A stretch of DNA of 64,000 bases, taken from the NCBI GenBank assembly GCA_963402885.1, contig OY727094.1, forward strand, positions 36,396,501-36,460,500. Reading direction: 5' to 3'. A model generated the notes under the pieces. The model was not told where the DNA came from, did no database searches, and was given only the letters and a program-made list of their open reading frames with translations. Shown here one piece after another: positions 51,301 through 58,262 of this stretch (its first letter is position 1; each line of letters opens with the position of its first letter). Both the position numbers and the translations under genes were made by a program. The DNA is from Antedon bifida. Lineage: Eukaryota > Echinodermata > Crinoidea > Comatulida > Antedonidae.

Positions 51301-54096
51301 GCAGGGAGCCAGGGAGGCTGTTTCTATTTCTAAATTCCCATCACATTGGACCAATTGAATATTGTACAGTACAGGCATCCTGATAATGTGAGATGTGTTT
51401 ATTTACTTACAACCTGGGACTAGTAGGTTCACATTCCTTAGGGGATATTAAACACCTTAATGACTGATTTATGTCCAGAAATGTGTGAAATCAAAACATC
51501 AACCAACATAAGTGGAATGACCACTGTGTTACTGACCCAAAGGAAATGACCCAAAGTGGTCAAACTGGTGACCCATATTTAAAGTAAATGCCCTGACCTA
51601 GAGAATACTAAAGTTCATATTTTTAATTACAACAACTATTTTTTTCTAATCACCAGAGTACATTTGTGGCTCCCCTACAGTGAAGTAAATAAATCATATT
51701 CTCAACAAAAGAGGTTATTTTGACAGGTTAATTATTTGTACTTAATATAATGATTGATCACTGACTTTTCATAAACTTGTATTTAGGAATTTCTTAAATA
51801 TTGCAAGGTAAATCTGGTAGAAATTATATCCACATTATACCAAGGATGTCATAAAAATAGTCATCACTAAAAAGCTTTTTTTATGTCATCGCATAAAATA
51901 AAAGGAAGGAAAACCTTGAATTTGTAAATATGAAGAATATTTCCTATTTTTATTGCAGACAGTAGTCCACAATTTAGCAATAATTATGATATACTACTTA
52001 TTCATTGTCGTCAACTGCTAAAAAAAAAAAAAACGATTAACACAAAATTAAAACAACACTAGATTTGAACTCGTCACTACGGACGAGTTAGGTTATCCGC
52101 AGCACAAACGCCACGTGCACGTCATACGTTAGAATATTACGCGCAGAAAAACGATCATGCCATTGGAAAAATGTTAGTGCGCTCTCTATTTTGTGTCACG
52201 TCTAAGTATATACAGTACACTATATACTGTATACGTACTACATACAGTGCAGTATAGGTGAAAATAAGTGACCAAAGTTTTTGACGCTTTTGCACATGAT
52301 GACGTCATAACAATTTTAAAATTGTAAATCATGCGAAAAATAATTGATTGACCTAGACAATATAAAAAAATGGAGGGAAATGGAATATGGATAAGTGGAG
52401 ATGCGCTCTATTTAATGTGATGAGCTATGACGAAAGATACAAAAATCCTATATTTTATATTCGAGTGGCCATACGATGACGTCATAATGTCCGTTTAGCC
52501 ATATTGATTCATGATTCGATATTTACAACTCATCTACTTCCAGAATATGTAATTTAAAAAAAAGTTCACCAAGTAGTTTAAAATCTATGACTGTTTAAAA
52601 AAAGGCATAATTTTGACGAATTTTTGAACATTTTCATCAAAAACGTGCGCAAATTGTCCAATTCGACGTGCTCGTATGACGTTATATTATGTCGGAATTG
52701 TTTAAAAGTTGGTAAAATTACTAGAAAAGGCTGAAAAAACAAAAATCACGCAAAAAAATCTGTTTTTAACGCTACGTGCGCACCGCGCGCGTAAATTTTT
52801 GCGCGTACGTGGGAATTTTTGACATGCTTAAAATGACATGAAACGCGTAGAAAGTTGATTAGAAATTGATTTTTCGCATTTTGAAATTTTAAACGCGCGT
52901 GCGCACGTAACTTTCTATAAAACATGCCATTTTTAATCCATAGAAAGTTTGCCCTTGACATGACTTAAATTTTCACCTAGTGTCAATACAAAATGACTTT
53001 TGGTTTTTAATCTATGATCAATCATTGAAATTCATAAAATCGCGCGTAAGTCACGTTGCGCAACTCTAAAATCATAAAACAAAGTGTCTTGCACATCTAC
53101 AGTTAGAGGTCAATCTTCTGACAAAGTTATATAATCTTATGTTAGCAAGAATTAGAGATATGCTGCCAACAAAATTCTGGGAAAGAAAGAAGAATATAGA
53201 AAAAAAAAAAAAAAAAGAAAAAAAAAGATCCTGACAATAACAAGGGGTTATCCGCCAAGTGCGGATAACCAAAAAATCGCTGGCAATATTTACCCCTTTA
53301 TATGTTGCTATATCATCCGACGGTGGAAAGATGTCCCAGTTTAGACCAGCAAAAGAGTTGCTGTCATACAAAGTCACTGCAAACAAAAACAAAATTAAAT
53401 TTTAATTTTGATAATTGAGATTTCCAAAAATTGTTTAAATAAAACAAATTCCAGTTGTTTATGTTTGTGATTTTAACACCTATATTCATAATTTACAACC
53501 AAGGTACTAGGCCTGCTCCTCATCATCTGTTTTCACCGTTGCCAGGCGTCAAGGCAGAAAAATTCAGCTAAAATGCATTTTGAAGTTTGTGTAGAAAACA
53601 TATCATAAACAGGAAACAGCTTGACATATTATTGGGAGAATGAAACGTGACAAAAACCCAACTGGATTTATTTATGTTGGATTGTGATGGTCGTAAAGAT
53701 GTCAACTCCTGCACCATTGAGCAGACCCAAAGCATGACAATTCAATTAATTGGAGAAACTCTACACATACCATCCATACATGTGACATGGTGGTCTAAAA
53801 ACAAATACAAAACAATCTCTTGGCTGTATTCTTATTATGGATCTATTTAGGGCTGGCTTAACTTGTTCTGGCTGGCGGATAGTGGAACTTTAAGGTGCAG
53901 TGTTGAGTGTGGTGGGTAGATGCTGGTCATACGGTACTCACTCCCCCCTCCCTACACTACAGTCCGCACACCTGACTGAGGCTGAGCCTATAAATAAAAA
54001 CAAAAAATTACCTTTATTTGGACTGGATACATGAAATATTATACAGCCAAGGTATATAAATATCCAAATAGAGTAAGTATTCCCATATCCAGACAT
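216..54096 (-). CDS. EPH: Eph receptor tyrosine kinase, 5' eight coding exons (3' end outside window)
   Basis: Receptor tyrosine kinase for membrane-bound ephrins, acting at the plasma membrane in contact-dependent cell guidance. Seen here: join of complement exons 54096-54012, 53376-53294, 47073-46401, 6851-6696, 5570-5259, 4069-3837, 1462-1399 and 327-216, each with AG acceptor and GT donor and with matching phases. The 1718 coding bases give about 572 residues: signal peptide (1-25), ephrin-binding domain (about 29-210), cysteine-rich sushi/EGF modules (about 225-332), two fibronectin III domains (333-436, 437-535) and one transmembrane helix (about 542-571). This is the Eph family order and about the usual ectodomain length. 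Kinase, SAM and tail exons must lie left of base 1. No frameshift or internal stop is seen. Intron sizes are about 0.6, 6.2, 39.5, 1.1, 1.2, 2.4 and 1.1 kb. EphA or EphB class cannot be assigned. Confidence 0.96.
328..1398 (-). other. EPH: Eph intron 7
   Basis: AT-rich intron between the transmembrane exon and exon 7. Apart from the unassigned G+C-richer patch near 0.65-1.0 kb nothing is recognised. Confidence 0.85.
753..1070 (+). other. Unassigned antisense ORF in Eph intron 7
   Basis: An open frame of 105 codons with a WCSKC pair and a C-terminal half that becomes AT-rich and random-looking. Bases 650-1000 are more G+C-rich than the rest of the intron, so a decayed mobile element is possible. 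No family is recognised. Confidence 0.15.
1399..1462 (-). CDS. EPH: Eph exon 7: end of fibronectin III domain 2
   Basis: A 64-base exon coding for residues 515-535 plus one base: VRARTEVGFGSYSEPIVAST. Joined to exon 6 it restores EFRVRARTEVGFGSYS, the usual final strands of the second Eph fibronectin domain. The acceptor is TTCTCAG|GTG and the donor AACTG|GTAAGT. The exon is too small to appear as an ORF by itself. Confidence 0.94.
1463..3836 (-). other. EPH: Eph intron 6
   Basis: Mostly featureless AT-rich DNA. A somewhat CpG-richer patch lies near 2.55-2.9 kb and the SINE-like element near 3.6 kb. Confidence 0.85.
3574..3740 (+). mobile_element. tRNA-derived SINE-like element in Eph intron 6
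   Basis: Pol III A box TGGCTTGGTGG (3589-3599) and B box GTTCAAGTCC (3627-3636), about 30 bp apart as in a tRNA head. The cloverleaf is poorly kept, so it is a SINE or tRNA pseudogene and not a tRNA gene. The 3' limit is uncertain. Confidence 0.5.
3837..4069 (-). CDS. EPH: Eph exon 6: fibronectin type III domain 2, first part
   Basis: It encodes residues 437-514: VPSAVKNFEI start, VVLRWDLPEFPNGQILDYEV (strands B and C with the conserved Trp), YRASSE, then SLKPGMEYEFR. The exon stops inside the last strand pair and the following exon supplies the rest, a split also seen in vertebrate Eph genes. The acceptor is AAAATCAG|TA and the donor TTCAGG|GTACGT in phase 0. The open frame runs on both sides into intron, so the edges rest on splice sites and domain fit. 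Confidence 0.95.
4070..5258 (-). other. EPH: Eph intron 5
   Basis: It contains repeat R1 copy A close to the fibronectin III-2 exon; the rest is plain AT-rich sequence. Confidence 0.85.
4168..4300 (+). repeat. Dispersed repeat R1, copy A (intron 5)
   Basis: It shares an ordered series of words with 33293-33414 and 34616-34680, which are in opposite orientation: CAGTACGGTTGGTAAG, CAACTTTTTCAC, AGAGATTGTTCC, and CCCACTTTATTTCTCGTGGC. About 130 bp, non-coding. It is probably a SINE or MITE family. Confidence 0.65.
5259..5570 (-). CDS. EPH: Eph exon 5: fibronectin type III domain 1
   Basis: It encodes residues 333-436, a whole fibronectin III domain: APPGPPKNL start, TLSWERPSETGGRSD, YSITCPRCP with the Eph-typical Cys pair, then LASYTQYSFFIYSQNAVS, where tyrosines and the following strand match the F and G strands. 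The acceptor is TATATCAG|CT and the donor TTCAG|GTATTG. NVS and NAS are possible glycosylation sites near the end. The exon equals one domain, as in other Eph genes. Confidence 0.96.
5571..6695 (-). other. EPH: Eph intron 4
   Basis: Plain AT-rich intron with one (AT)n tract; nothing else seen. Confidence 0.85.
6190..6215. repeat. (AT)n microsatellite
   Basis: About 12 AT dinucleotides in Eph intron 4. Confidence 0.9.
6696..6851 (-). CDS. EPH: Eph exon 4: EGF-like cysteine-rich module
   Basis: It encodes residues 281-333. After Ala281 it reads CPIGTYKSE, CSPCPAKS, TTSCTCIAGYYR and PPSKACT, the spacing of the Eph tumour-necrosis/EGF-like cysteine-rich block that ends just before the first fibronectin domain. 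NRTT is a possible N-glycosylation site. The acceptor is TATTGCAG|CT and the donor ACAG|GTAAGAC, with one base left for the next codon. It follows the 39.5 kb intron 3. Because cysteine spacing and phase both continue smoothly from exon 3, no missing exon is needed in that intron. Confidence 0.95.
7339..7398. repeat. ~30-bp tandem pair
   Basis: CAACATTCAATGCTTAGCAC plus ATTACTA is followed directly by CAACATTCAATGCCTTAGTA plus CATTACTA. Confidence 0.75.
11440..11858. repeat. Pair of 31-bp direct repeats
   Basis: CAAGAAGCTAAATGTGAATA with TGTAGAAAATC is present at about 11439-11469 and 11827-11857, 388 bp apart. The sequence between them is unrelated. Confidence 0.8.
12080..12150. repeat. Imperfect ~40-bp tandem pair
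   Basis: TTTTTAATCCTCTCTTAATA with CATAATCATAATT is followed by TTTAAATCCTTTCTCAATAC with ATAAATCATAATT. Confidence 0.7.
12396..12463 (+). repeat. Short dispersed repeat R2, copy 1
   Basis: About 67 bp, containing ATATCTCGCTCTTCGAGGAG, AAAGGGCTATTGTC, GTTTATCCAGGTAAGCTAGG. It differs from copy 3 (35587-35654) at only about two bases. All three copies point the same way. Confidence 0.8.
15291..15482. repeat. 37-bp direct repeat around the truncated MITE
   Basis: The segments 15291-15327 and 15446-15482 are identical (TTATATTGATTAGCTAAATT and onward). This is too long for a usual target-site duplication. It looks like repair-associated copying of the left flank. Confidence 0.85.
15326..15445. 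mobile_element. Truncated copy of the same MITE, bracketed by a 37-bp duplication
   Basis: It starts with AAGCTCTGTCTACACTATC and follows the 47.7 kb copy through the doubled ATATGGTAGTG segment to GAGCACATCACTT, but lacks the right inverted end. The flanking 37 bp at 15291-15327 is repeated exactly at 15446-15482. Confidence 0.8.
16741..16817. repeat. Spaced inverted repeat in G+C-richer patch
   Basis: GCAATAAACA (16741-16750) and its exact complement TGTTTATTGC (16808-16817). Pairing extends to GCG/CGC with one bulge. The surrounding 150 bp carries repeated AGCGG words. Confidence 0.6.
19130..19215 (+). mobile_element. SINE fragment with B box
   Basis: AGTTCAAATCC (19155-19165) is followed by CTGGTGACGCTTGGGCAAAG, a tail style seen in tRNA-derived SINEs of marine invertebrates. 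No clear A box lies upstream, so the copy is probably 5' truncated. Confidence 0.4.
24447..24570 (+). repeat. Perfect 62-bp tandem duplication
   Basis: The unit 24447-24508 is repeated without change at 24509-24570 (starts TTAATTTTGATAAACAAATG). Being perfect in an AT-rich intron, it must be recent or an assembly artefact. Confidence 0.95.
24801..24853 (+). repeat. Short dispersed repeat R2, copy 2 (partial)
   Basis: AGGAGAATAGGCTATTATTG followed by GTTTATCCAAGTAAGCTAGG: the right three quarters of the R2 unit with more differences. It lacks the CTCGCTCTTCGAG hairpin part. Confidence 0.7.
30371..30478 (+). mobile_element. LINE 3'-tail-like repeat R3, copy 1
   Basis: T-rich lead, then CTGGG (30385-30389), an inner hairpin CAGTC-AAA-GACTG (30399-30411) and CCCAG (30416-30420), followed by GGGCCCA and an A-rich end. 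The same architecture recurs at 36.2 kb. Such stem-loops mark 3' ends of non-LTR retrotransposons. Confidence 0.5.
33293..33414 (-). repeat. Dispersed repeat R1, copy B (intron 3)
   Basis: The reverse complement contains CAGTACGGTTGGTAAGG, CCACTTTTTCACAGAGG and ACAGAGATTGTTCCT in the same order and spacing as copy A at 4.2 kb. It lies in a locally G+C-richer patch (33.19-33.43 kb). Confidence 0.65.
34498..34808. repeat. Diverged local duplication, offset 183 bp
   Basis: AACTTATTTACATTG starts both 34498-34608 and 34681-34808. Both continue with AAATTATGTAAATCTCTG, TTGACAG, CATCAGCC, ATGAATGTT and CCTCC.TGGT.ACAGT. The repeat R1 copy C sits in the first unit's tail. Confidence 0.8.
34616..34680 (-). 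repeat. Dispersed repeat R1, copy C (partial)
   Basis: The reverse complement reads TGGCTTGAACATTGAGATTG, TTCCCTTTCTTG, CCACTTTATTTCTTGTGGC, which is the 3' half of copy A. It lies between the two halves of a local duplication (34498-34608 and 34681-34808). Confidence 0.65.
35587..35654 (+). repeat. Short dispersed repeat R2, copy 3
   Basis: TATATCTCGCTCTTCGAGGA, then AAAGGGCTATTGTCAGTTT and CCAGGTAAGCTAGGCAC. It is nearly identical to the copy at 12.4 kb although 23 kb away. Confidence 0.8.
36160..36240 (+). mobile_element. LINE 3'-tail-like repeat R3, copy 2
   Basis: T-rich lead, CTGGG (36178-36182), inner hairpin CAGTAG-AAAA-CTACTG (36192-36207), CCCAG (36221-36225). The inner stem differs from copy 1 but still pairs. 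Confidence 0.5.
39061..39130. repeat. Imperfect ~33-bp tandem pair
   Basis: GGTACAGACAATATATGATA then AAGACTG is followed by GGTACAGACATATACAATAT then AATGATATAAGACTA. Confidence 0.65.
39470..39547 (+). repeat. (GAAT)n microsatellite at a probable retroelement tail
   Basis: TTATTTTTCATGGCAATAAA is followed by eight or so GAAT/GAATAA units ending at 39545. A tetranucleotide run right after such an AATAAA-bearing tail is typical of CR1/L2-like LINE 3' ends. No reverse transcriptase is present nearby. Confidence 0.5.
42965..43201 (+). other. Unassigned ORF in intron 3 with acceptor-like start
   Basis: After TTTTACTTTTTAG at 42969-42981 an open frame reads FEWLQQDMWMRNIEIEG and ends SKKRQKTGSKQFACIY at 43201 with TAA. 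The patch has a more even base composition than its surroundings. A second frame over 43030-43215 is also open. I recognise no family. It could be the end of an antisense nested gene, an old transposon fragment, or chance. Confidence 0.2.
46401..47073 (-). CDS. EPH: Eph exon 3: ephrin-binding domain and first cysteine-rich module
   Basis: The largest exon seen here, encoding residues 57-280. Hallmarks of the Eph ligand-binding jelly roll are visible: FQVCQV (68-73), the NNW motif (79-81), paired cysteines 106 and 120, CRETFDLYY (120-128), a short IAADGRF segment, NNGFYLAMQDQGACMALL, and a closing Cys-Pro after VYYLV. It continues into the sushi-like part with LANFPETV, GECVPNS, YQCRSDGTW and GECVCSEGYY. 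NNSS is a likely N-glycosylation site. The acceptor is CATTTCAG|TGG and the donor GAAG|GTAAGA. The last G pairs with CT of exon 4 to make Ala. Vertebrate Eph genes have a similarly large third exon, which supports orthology. Confidence 0.97.
47710..47874. mobile_element. Foldback MITE, complete copy, in Eph intron 2
   Basis: The ends are inverted copies: AAGCTCTGTCTAC with ACTATCAAAC on the left and their complement on the right. Similarity continues inward for about 55 bp through GTGTGATGTGCCCA. The centre holds a direct repeat of AATATGGTAGTGATATG. Left and right flanks show no clear target duplication longer than 2 bp. It has no coding capacity. It is a non-autonomous DNA transposon by structure; the superfamily is not assigned. 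Confidence 0.85.
49480..49740. repeat. Diverged duplication with poly-A tract
   Basis: CCCTCTGTTTGTTTCCTCC...CTATTTTGCA (about 49487-49520, followed by a 16-A run) resembles CCCTCTGTTTCCTCCCC...ATATTTTGCA (about 49649-49682). Both are then followed by GGATC..CACTGACA-like words. Confidence 0.55.
50596..50811. repeat. 54-bp minisatellite, four units
   Basis: Units start at 50596, 50650, 50704 and 50758 (GATTATGACAAGTAACCC...). Each contains the palindrome AGGATTA-GTA-TAATCCT. The units differ by one or two bases. Because 54 is a multiple of 3, the minus strand stays open, which gives a spurious repetitive ORF. Confidence 0.95.
50853..50953. repeat. 20-bp minisatellite, five units
   Basis: TGTGTACAGGCAGAATACCT starts at 50853, 50873, 50893, 50913 and 50933, essentially identical. 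It lies 40 bp from the 54-bp array. Confidence 0.95.
51061..51180. repeat. 60-bp tandem duplication
   Basis: TAGCCCCTTGCAAATTGGTA... (51061-51120) recurs as TAGCCCATTGCAAATTGGTA... (51121-51180). The right 42 bases are nearly identical. Confidence 0.9.
52020..53271 (-). mobile_element. CpG-rich non-autonomous element in Eph intron 2
   Basis: A ~1.25 kb block unlike its AT-rich surroundings, full of words such as GCGCGC, ACGTGCGC and GCGCGTACG. It has two full CRE palindromes TGACGTCA (52300-52307, 52477-52484). The right end is a perfect 10-bp hairpin, GGTTATCCGC / GCGGATAACC (53246-53255, 53261-53270). The left part has GGTTATCCGC again (52091-52100) beside an 8-bp hairpin AACTCGTC / GACGAGTT (52068-52075, 52082-52089). 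On the minus strand a B-box-like GAGTTCAAATC (52062-52072) is followed by a T-run, which could end a Pol III transcript. There is no credible protein; a short minus ORF at 52746-52961 looks random. Borders are approximate. Confidence 0.6.
53294..53376 (-). CDS. EPH: Eph exon 2: N-terminal strand of ephrin-binding domain
   Basis: It encodes residues 29-56, beginning VTLYDSNSFAGLNW and matching the family start pattern VTLLDS...GELGW of the Eph ligand-binding domain. The acceptor is TTTGCAG|TG and the donor is AAAGGG|GTAAAT. It joins exon 3 in phase 0 so that Gly56-Trp57 recreates the Gly-Trp usually found at this place. The intron side of the donor is unusual: a CpG-rich repeat element with a 10-bp perfect hairpin ends only 23 bp downstream of the exon. 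Confidence 0.92.
53377..54011 (-). other. EPH: Eph intron 1
   Basis: A 635-bp intron between the signal-peptide exon and the ligand-binding start. A plus-strand ORF at 53647-53850 looks accidental. Confidence 0.75.
54012..54096 (-). CDS. EPH: Eph exon 1: start codon and signal peptide
   Basis: Too short for ordinary ORF finding. It encodes 28 residues plus the first base of a split codon: a short polar N-terminus, a hydrophobic core IWIFIYLGCIIF at residues 10-21, then HVSSPNK, which fits a cleaved signal peptide with a site near residue 25. The donor is AAAG|GTAATT. The single leftover G joins TG of the next exon to give Val, running directly into the ligand-binding domain VTLYDS. An in-frame TAA lies 15 nt upstream of the ATG, so this start is well bounded. 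The ATG context has G at -3. The identity of this exon is inferred from phase, position and hydrophobicity; transcript data would settle it. Confidence 0.85.
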
Positions 54097-54189
54097 CTCG
54101 AAAGTTATTTCTTAGGCCCACCAAGTCTTAGGAATCTACTGAGCATCACGGCTAAAACACCAGACGACTCTACTTTGTTTTTCCTTTTC

Positions 54190-54260
54190 GTACTCGTGCT
54201 CAACATCAGAACCAATAGCCAATAGACACAGTGCAATTCTATTGGACGACTCCATTAAAA
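54190..54260 (-). promoter_or_regulatory. Cluster of three CCAAT boxes upstream of Eph
   Basis: CCAAT occurs at 54212-54216 and 54219-54223, and its complement ATTGG at 54241-54245: three boxes within 34 bp in mixed orientation, 116 to 150 bp upstream of the Eph start codon. NF-Y sites of this kind usually lie 60-100 bp before a transcription start, which would put a start near 54.13-54.15 kb. The promoter role is inferred from position. Confidence 0.4.
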
Positions 54261-54860
54261 TACGGGGATACCATTAAGTATGTGCTAAATGTTCGAATGT
54301 CGCCCTCAAACAAAGAAAACTTTTTAAAGTTTATTAACCTGTAAGATGTTTGTCATTATTGTTATGTAACGTTATTTTACGCTATCATAGAGTGGATGTT
54401 TAATTATGTTTGTTAGTATACTTCTTCAAATCGGTGAAAAATAGTTAATCTTACAACATATTTATTATGTGCGACAATATACTGTGGAAAGAATGACTTT
54501 TTTGTACGGCTTTCTAGGTTGACGGATACTGTGTATTCGAAGAGGTGATGATGTCTTTGGAATAGAATACGTAATAATATCAATTTATTGAAACTACACA
54601 TTTTACATCGATGACACCGCTTATTCAATCATTTATTCATTCAACCTTTTTAAAAAGATAAATACAACACAGGTGAAAATTTTATATATTGGATTATGAT
54701 AAACGATGATAAAAACCCAATTTAAAAATTTCAACCACCAGTAAAATCGACAGAGATGCCCAACCATCATCATTCGGCCGTCGCATTGGTATGTCTCAAT
54801 TTAAAACGTTCTATTTTGCAGAAAGTACTGTATTGTTCTGCTTGCTACAGAGGCACAGAG

Positions 54861-54971
54861 AGAGGGCGGACTTACTATTAAAAAGCAGAATAACAAAATC
54901 TACAACATACCTTTATTGAGTATAGAGGGCGTGAAATTACAGCATTTTTAAAGAAAAGCCATGCGCCCTCT
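54861..54971. repeat. AGAGGGCG direct and inverted copies
   Basis: AGAGGGCG at 54861-54868 and 54924-54931, with its complement CGCCCTCT at 54964-54971. The last two could form the termini of a very small foldback of 48 bp. It lies 0.8 kb upstream of Eph. Confidence 0.45.
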
Positions 54972-56637
54972 TCTACTTCTTCTACTTTAAATCGGAGCAC
55001 ATGATAGTGGAGCCTGATCTTATGTATATTCTTATACTTTCATAAACTAACCTGTATATACACTACTACGGTACGCATTTGGAGTGAACCCACCATCCTC
55101 ATCAGATCAGATGTAATTTTCTTGAGAGAGGACACAGAGAAACAACAATTAGTAGAAAACTGAGAGGCAGTGTTTTTTTTTATATCCGCCGATTTTATGA
55201 AACAGTCACCCGTAAGATCATCCTCAATAATTAAAAAAATGCTTATTATCGTTTTTTAATACTATTGGCTAACATTTTCCATATATTGCAATTGATTCAA
55301 TTTATGCCTGTAGATACATCGTTAGCAGCGGTACGGCCTTTGATCTGAGTTCGTAGAAGGACTACATCAATCATTTTAAAAAGGAATTAAATATTTGTAA
55401 TGGTTATAATGAAATTGTTGTGAAAGTTCAAATAATAATAGACATTAAATCATATCGGAAACGATTGACCTATGATAAAAGGTATACGGTCAGACAAAAG
55501 TCATTGAAGTTAATGCAAAGTTAGATATTTTTGCCATTTAAATTAAGCCAGTGTTTTAATACAGTAAGTTCATTACGAGGGCAATGAAATCAGGCCACAC
55601 GTAATCATTAATTACCAAATTTATTGAAATGTGAATAAATTACTAAAAATAACCTATAGGCCCTATCAGCAGTTAAGTTAAAGCATCTGATAAGAATCAT
55701 AACACCATCCTTATCTTGTTACATTTGTAGCTGTGAAACTTGTTGGGCAATCATCAAGTCGTCCATTTGGTAATAATGTAAGTTACATTGTTATACTCAA
55801 CAAGATTGTTGCTAAATCGGATGAGAGATGCCTTTGTTATGATAAATATCACCCTACGTTCTCTTTGAGCCAATATTAGATGTTAAAGTAATGTACTGGA
55901 ATAAAGTGACCGCCGCGGGTGTGTAATGTATATTGTAGGCCTATATTGTTTACAACAATATTTTAAATAATTATTGAAAATTAACATGTCTGGTATCTCT
56001 CCCCCAGAGAACAGCACTTCCAGTTACTGAACTCTAGGGAGTAGAAGTGGATTACCGATAGTCAGGTTTTAGTTATTTAGCAAAGTAGCACAAAGAGATA
56101 TACGTAATTTCACTCTTACCTGGAAATACTAAGTGCTGATTTTTGACTTTGTACTTCTGATCCTTCCCCATGTTAAGCAGCATTTATTAAAAACCAACAA
56201 GGAGACAACATGCATAAACAAGCTTAGACAAAACACATTCAATGTAAAATCATCAAAACAAGAACATTAGCCATCTATAGAATCACATTTCTTCTTGCTT
56301 TTCTGTAAATAGGCTTGATTTATAATCAATTAGAACCATAAAACTATATTTCACGTCATCAAAAATGTATGTATTGTAAATAATGTACCCATTATGATGA
56401 AATAGATAAGTTAATGCCATTCAAACATGTGCAACCATCTGAGCGGCTTATTTTTTTAAGGAGTTTATACGTTACTATAGGCTATATACATAATCACCTG
56501 TAGTAAATAATATGTATTTTCCGAGAAAGTGACACTATTCCAACACAAGTTAACAGTTACGTCATAATATTCACGTTATACATTTCTCAATTACATTATA
56601 CTTTAAAGAATTACTAAAGTTAATCATTATGGAAAAA

Positions 56638-57006
56638 ATGGGTTGATGGATTAGGCGTAGGCCTATGCAAAAAAAAACCCCTTTCTTTCTAAACGGGTTG
56701 ATGAATTTGAACAAAATGATAAACTAACCTGAATGGGTTGATGAATTTGAACAAAATGATAAACTTAACCTATGAAAAAAAAAGGCTTTGTAACAAATGA
56801 CAAAATACCGTAGCCTATGCAAATAGATATTTTCTTCACTAATGGGCTGATGTATTTAGGCTAAAGGACAAAGCAACCATCATGCAAAATAGACTTTGAC
56901 TTTACTGATGGGTTGGTGCATTAGGACAACAAACTAACCTATGCAAAAACGACGTTTTCTTCAGTGAATGGGTTGATATATTTGGACCAAAATGACAAAC
57001 TAGCCT
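56638..57006. repeat. Degenerate ~65-bp minisatellite upstream of the GPCR
   Basis: Six units, recognised by GGGTTGATG..TT at about 56638, 56695, 56734, 56843, 56909 and 56969, each followed by GGACAAA-like, AAACTAACC and CTATGCAAAA words. Unit length varies from 39 to about 109 bp. Confidence 0.85.
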
Positions 57007-58128
57007 GGCAATTAATTACAGTGTGTAATGCACAAGCTAAGAGATAATCACCATGAAAGTGGAGAATATTCAGTGAAGCATTAATCCTTTGATCCATTCA
57101 CTTTGTCGTATACATTTCTTGATGATGTTTAGAGGCAATTAGTGAAAACACGCCATCATCTCCCTCTCAGTAACACGATGTCAATCCTCTTCTAAAATCA
57201 ATAAGACATAAACCCTTTTTTTGTATCAAATTAATTTGAAGGCTACATAAAGTAATTAAATATTACCAGGGATGAGTGAAATTACATTTCTTTCCTGATA
57301 ATATTACTTGCAATTTTAAATATTGCAAATAATTCAGCAATCAATCAATCCATTTATTTCTTTTTTTTTTCATACAGAAAGTTTCCGCAGCTTCCTTATT
57401 CCTTTAGTATAGGCCTACATGTTGTTGTTAACTTTGAAACACCCACAGGTATACTACTGATTATGTATGCCATTTTGTTAACTTACAATTATAATGTATA
57501 TAAAACTGAAAAAACACGAGCACTAATGTATATTATACCTAGATGTTCGTTTATCATCATTTATATGACATTCCAAGGAAAAATAGATAATTAAATGGAT
57601 AACAACTCTCTGGTTGGATCAAAATGTATCTTTCTATCATTGTATTTCGTAATTAATATGCTAAATTTGAGAATGTCCAGATAAATGATGTACTATTACA
57701 TTCATTAAATGTTCTTTAAATGTATTAGGCTCCTACTTATCATTAAAATCTTAATAATCTGAATATCACATTAAACCTTAAAATGATGTATCACAAATTA
57801 GTAGTGAAACGAGTGGCGCTATTTTGGCGATATGCAATAATATAAAACATTAAGAAATGTGTATTTAAACTATTGATCTATATATTCTCTATCAGAAAAT
57901 TGAAATTGTCCTTCTAATGGATTTCAAATTACTCGGATTATCAATCGCAAGAATTGAAAATGAAATTTTTTGACAAAAACCAAAGAAGCACTTGTTGATT
58001 GTTCATTATTTAAAACGACTTGCCATTTTTTCGTTCAGCACATTTCTCTCAACCTTCAACCATGCCAGCAGTATCGAGGACAGTTTTTTTTTTATTTCGG
58101 AATATCCATTAGATTAATCCAGTACTTA

Positions 58129-58262
58129 TCCAGTGACGTATAACAGATCACGTGGGCAAAGTAGGTTGTATATCTAGAAACTATACGCATACTGTGGGCA
58201 TAACGAAACTTGACGGACGTGCAACTAAACCAGCTTTACGAGTATACCTCTGAAAAGTAAGT
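58129..58262 (+). promoter_or_regulatory. Candidate promoter and non-coding first exon of the GPCR
   Basis: TGACGTA (CRE-like) near 58133 and an E-box CACGTG at 58149-58154 are followed 100 bp later by a strong donor GAAAA|GTAAGTGA at 58257. The G+C content is higher than in surrounding DNA. If used, this exon would splice to 60151 across a 1.9 kb intron. This is an inference from motif arrangement only. Confidence 0.22.

Larger units (their letters stand above)
47074..53293 (-). other. EPH: Eph intron 2
   Basis: It carries the complete foldback MITE (47.7 kb), a cluster of four tandem or duplicated repeats (49.5-51.2 kb) and the CpG-rich element that ends 23 bp from exon 2. The stretch 47.9-49.4 kb shows nothing recognisable. 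Confidence 0.85.

Noticed and set aside
52746-52961. Minus-strand ORF inside the CpG-rich element
   Set aside because: Its residues reflect the GCGCGC words; no domain is visible.
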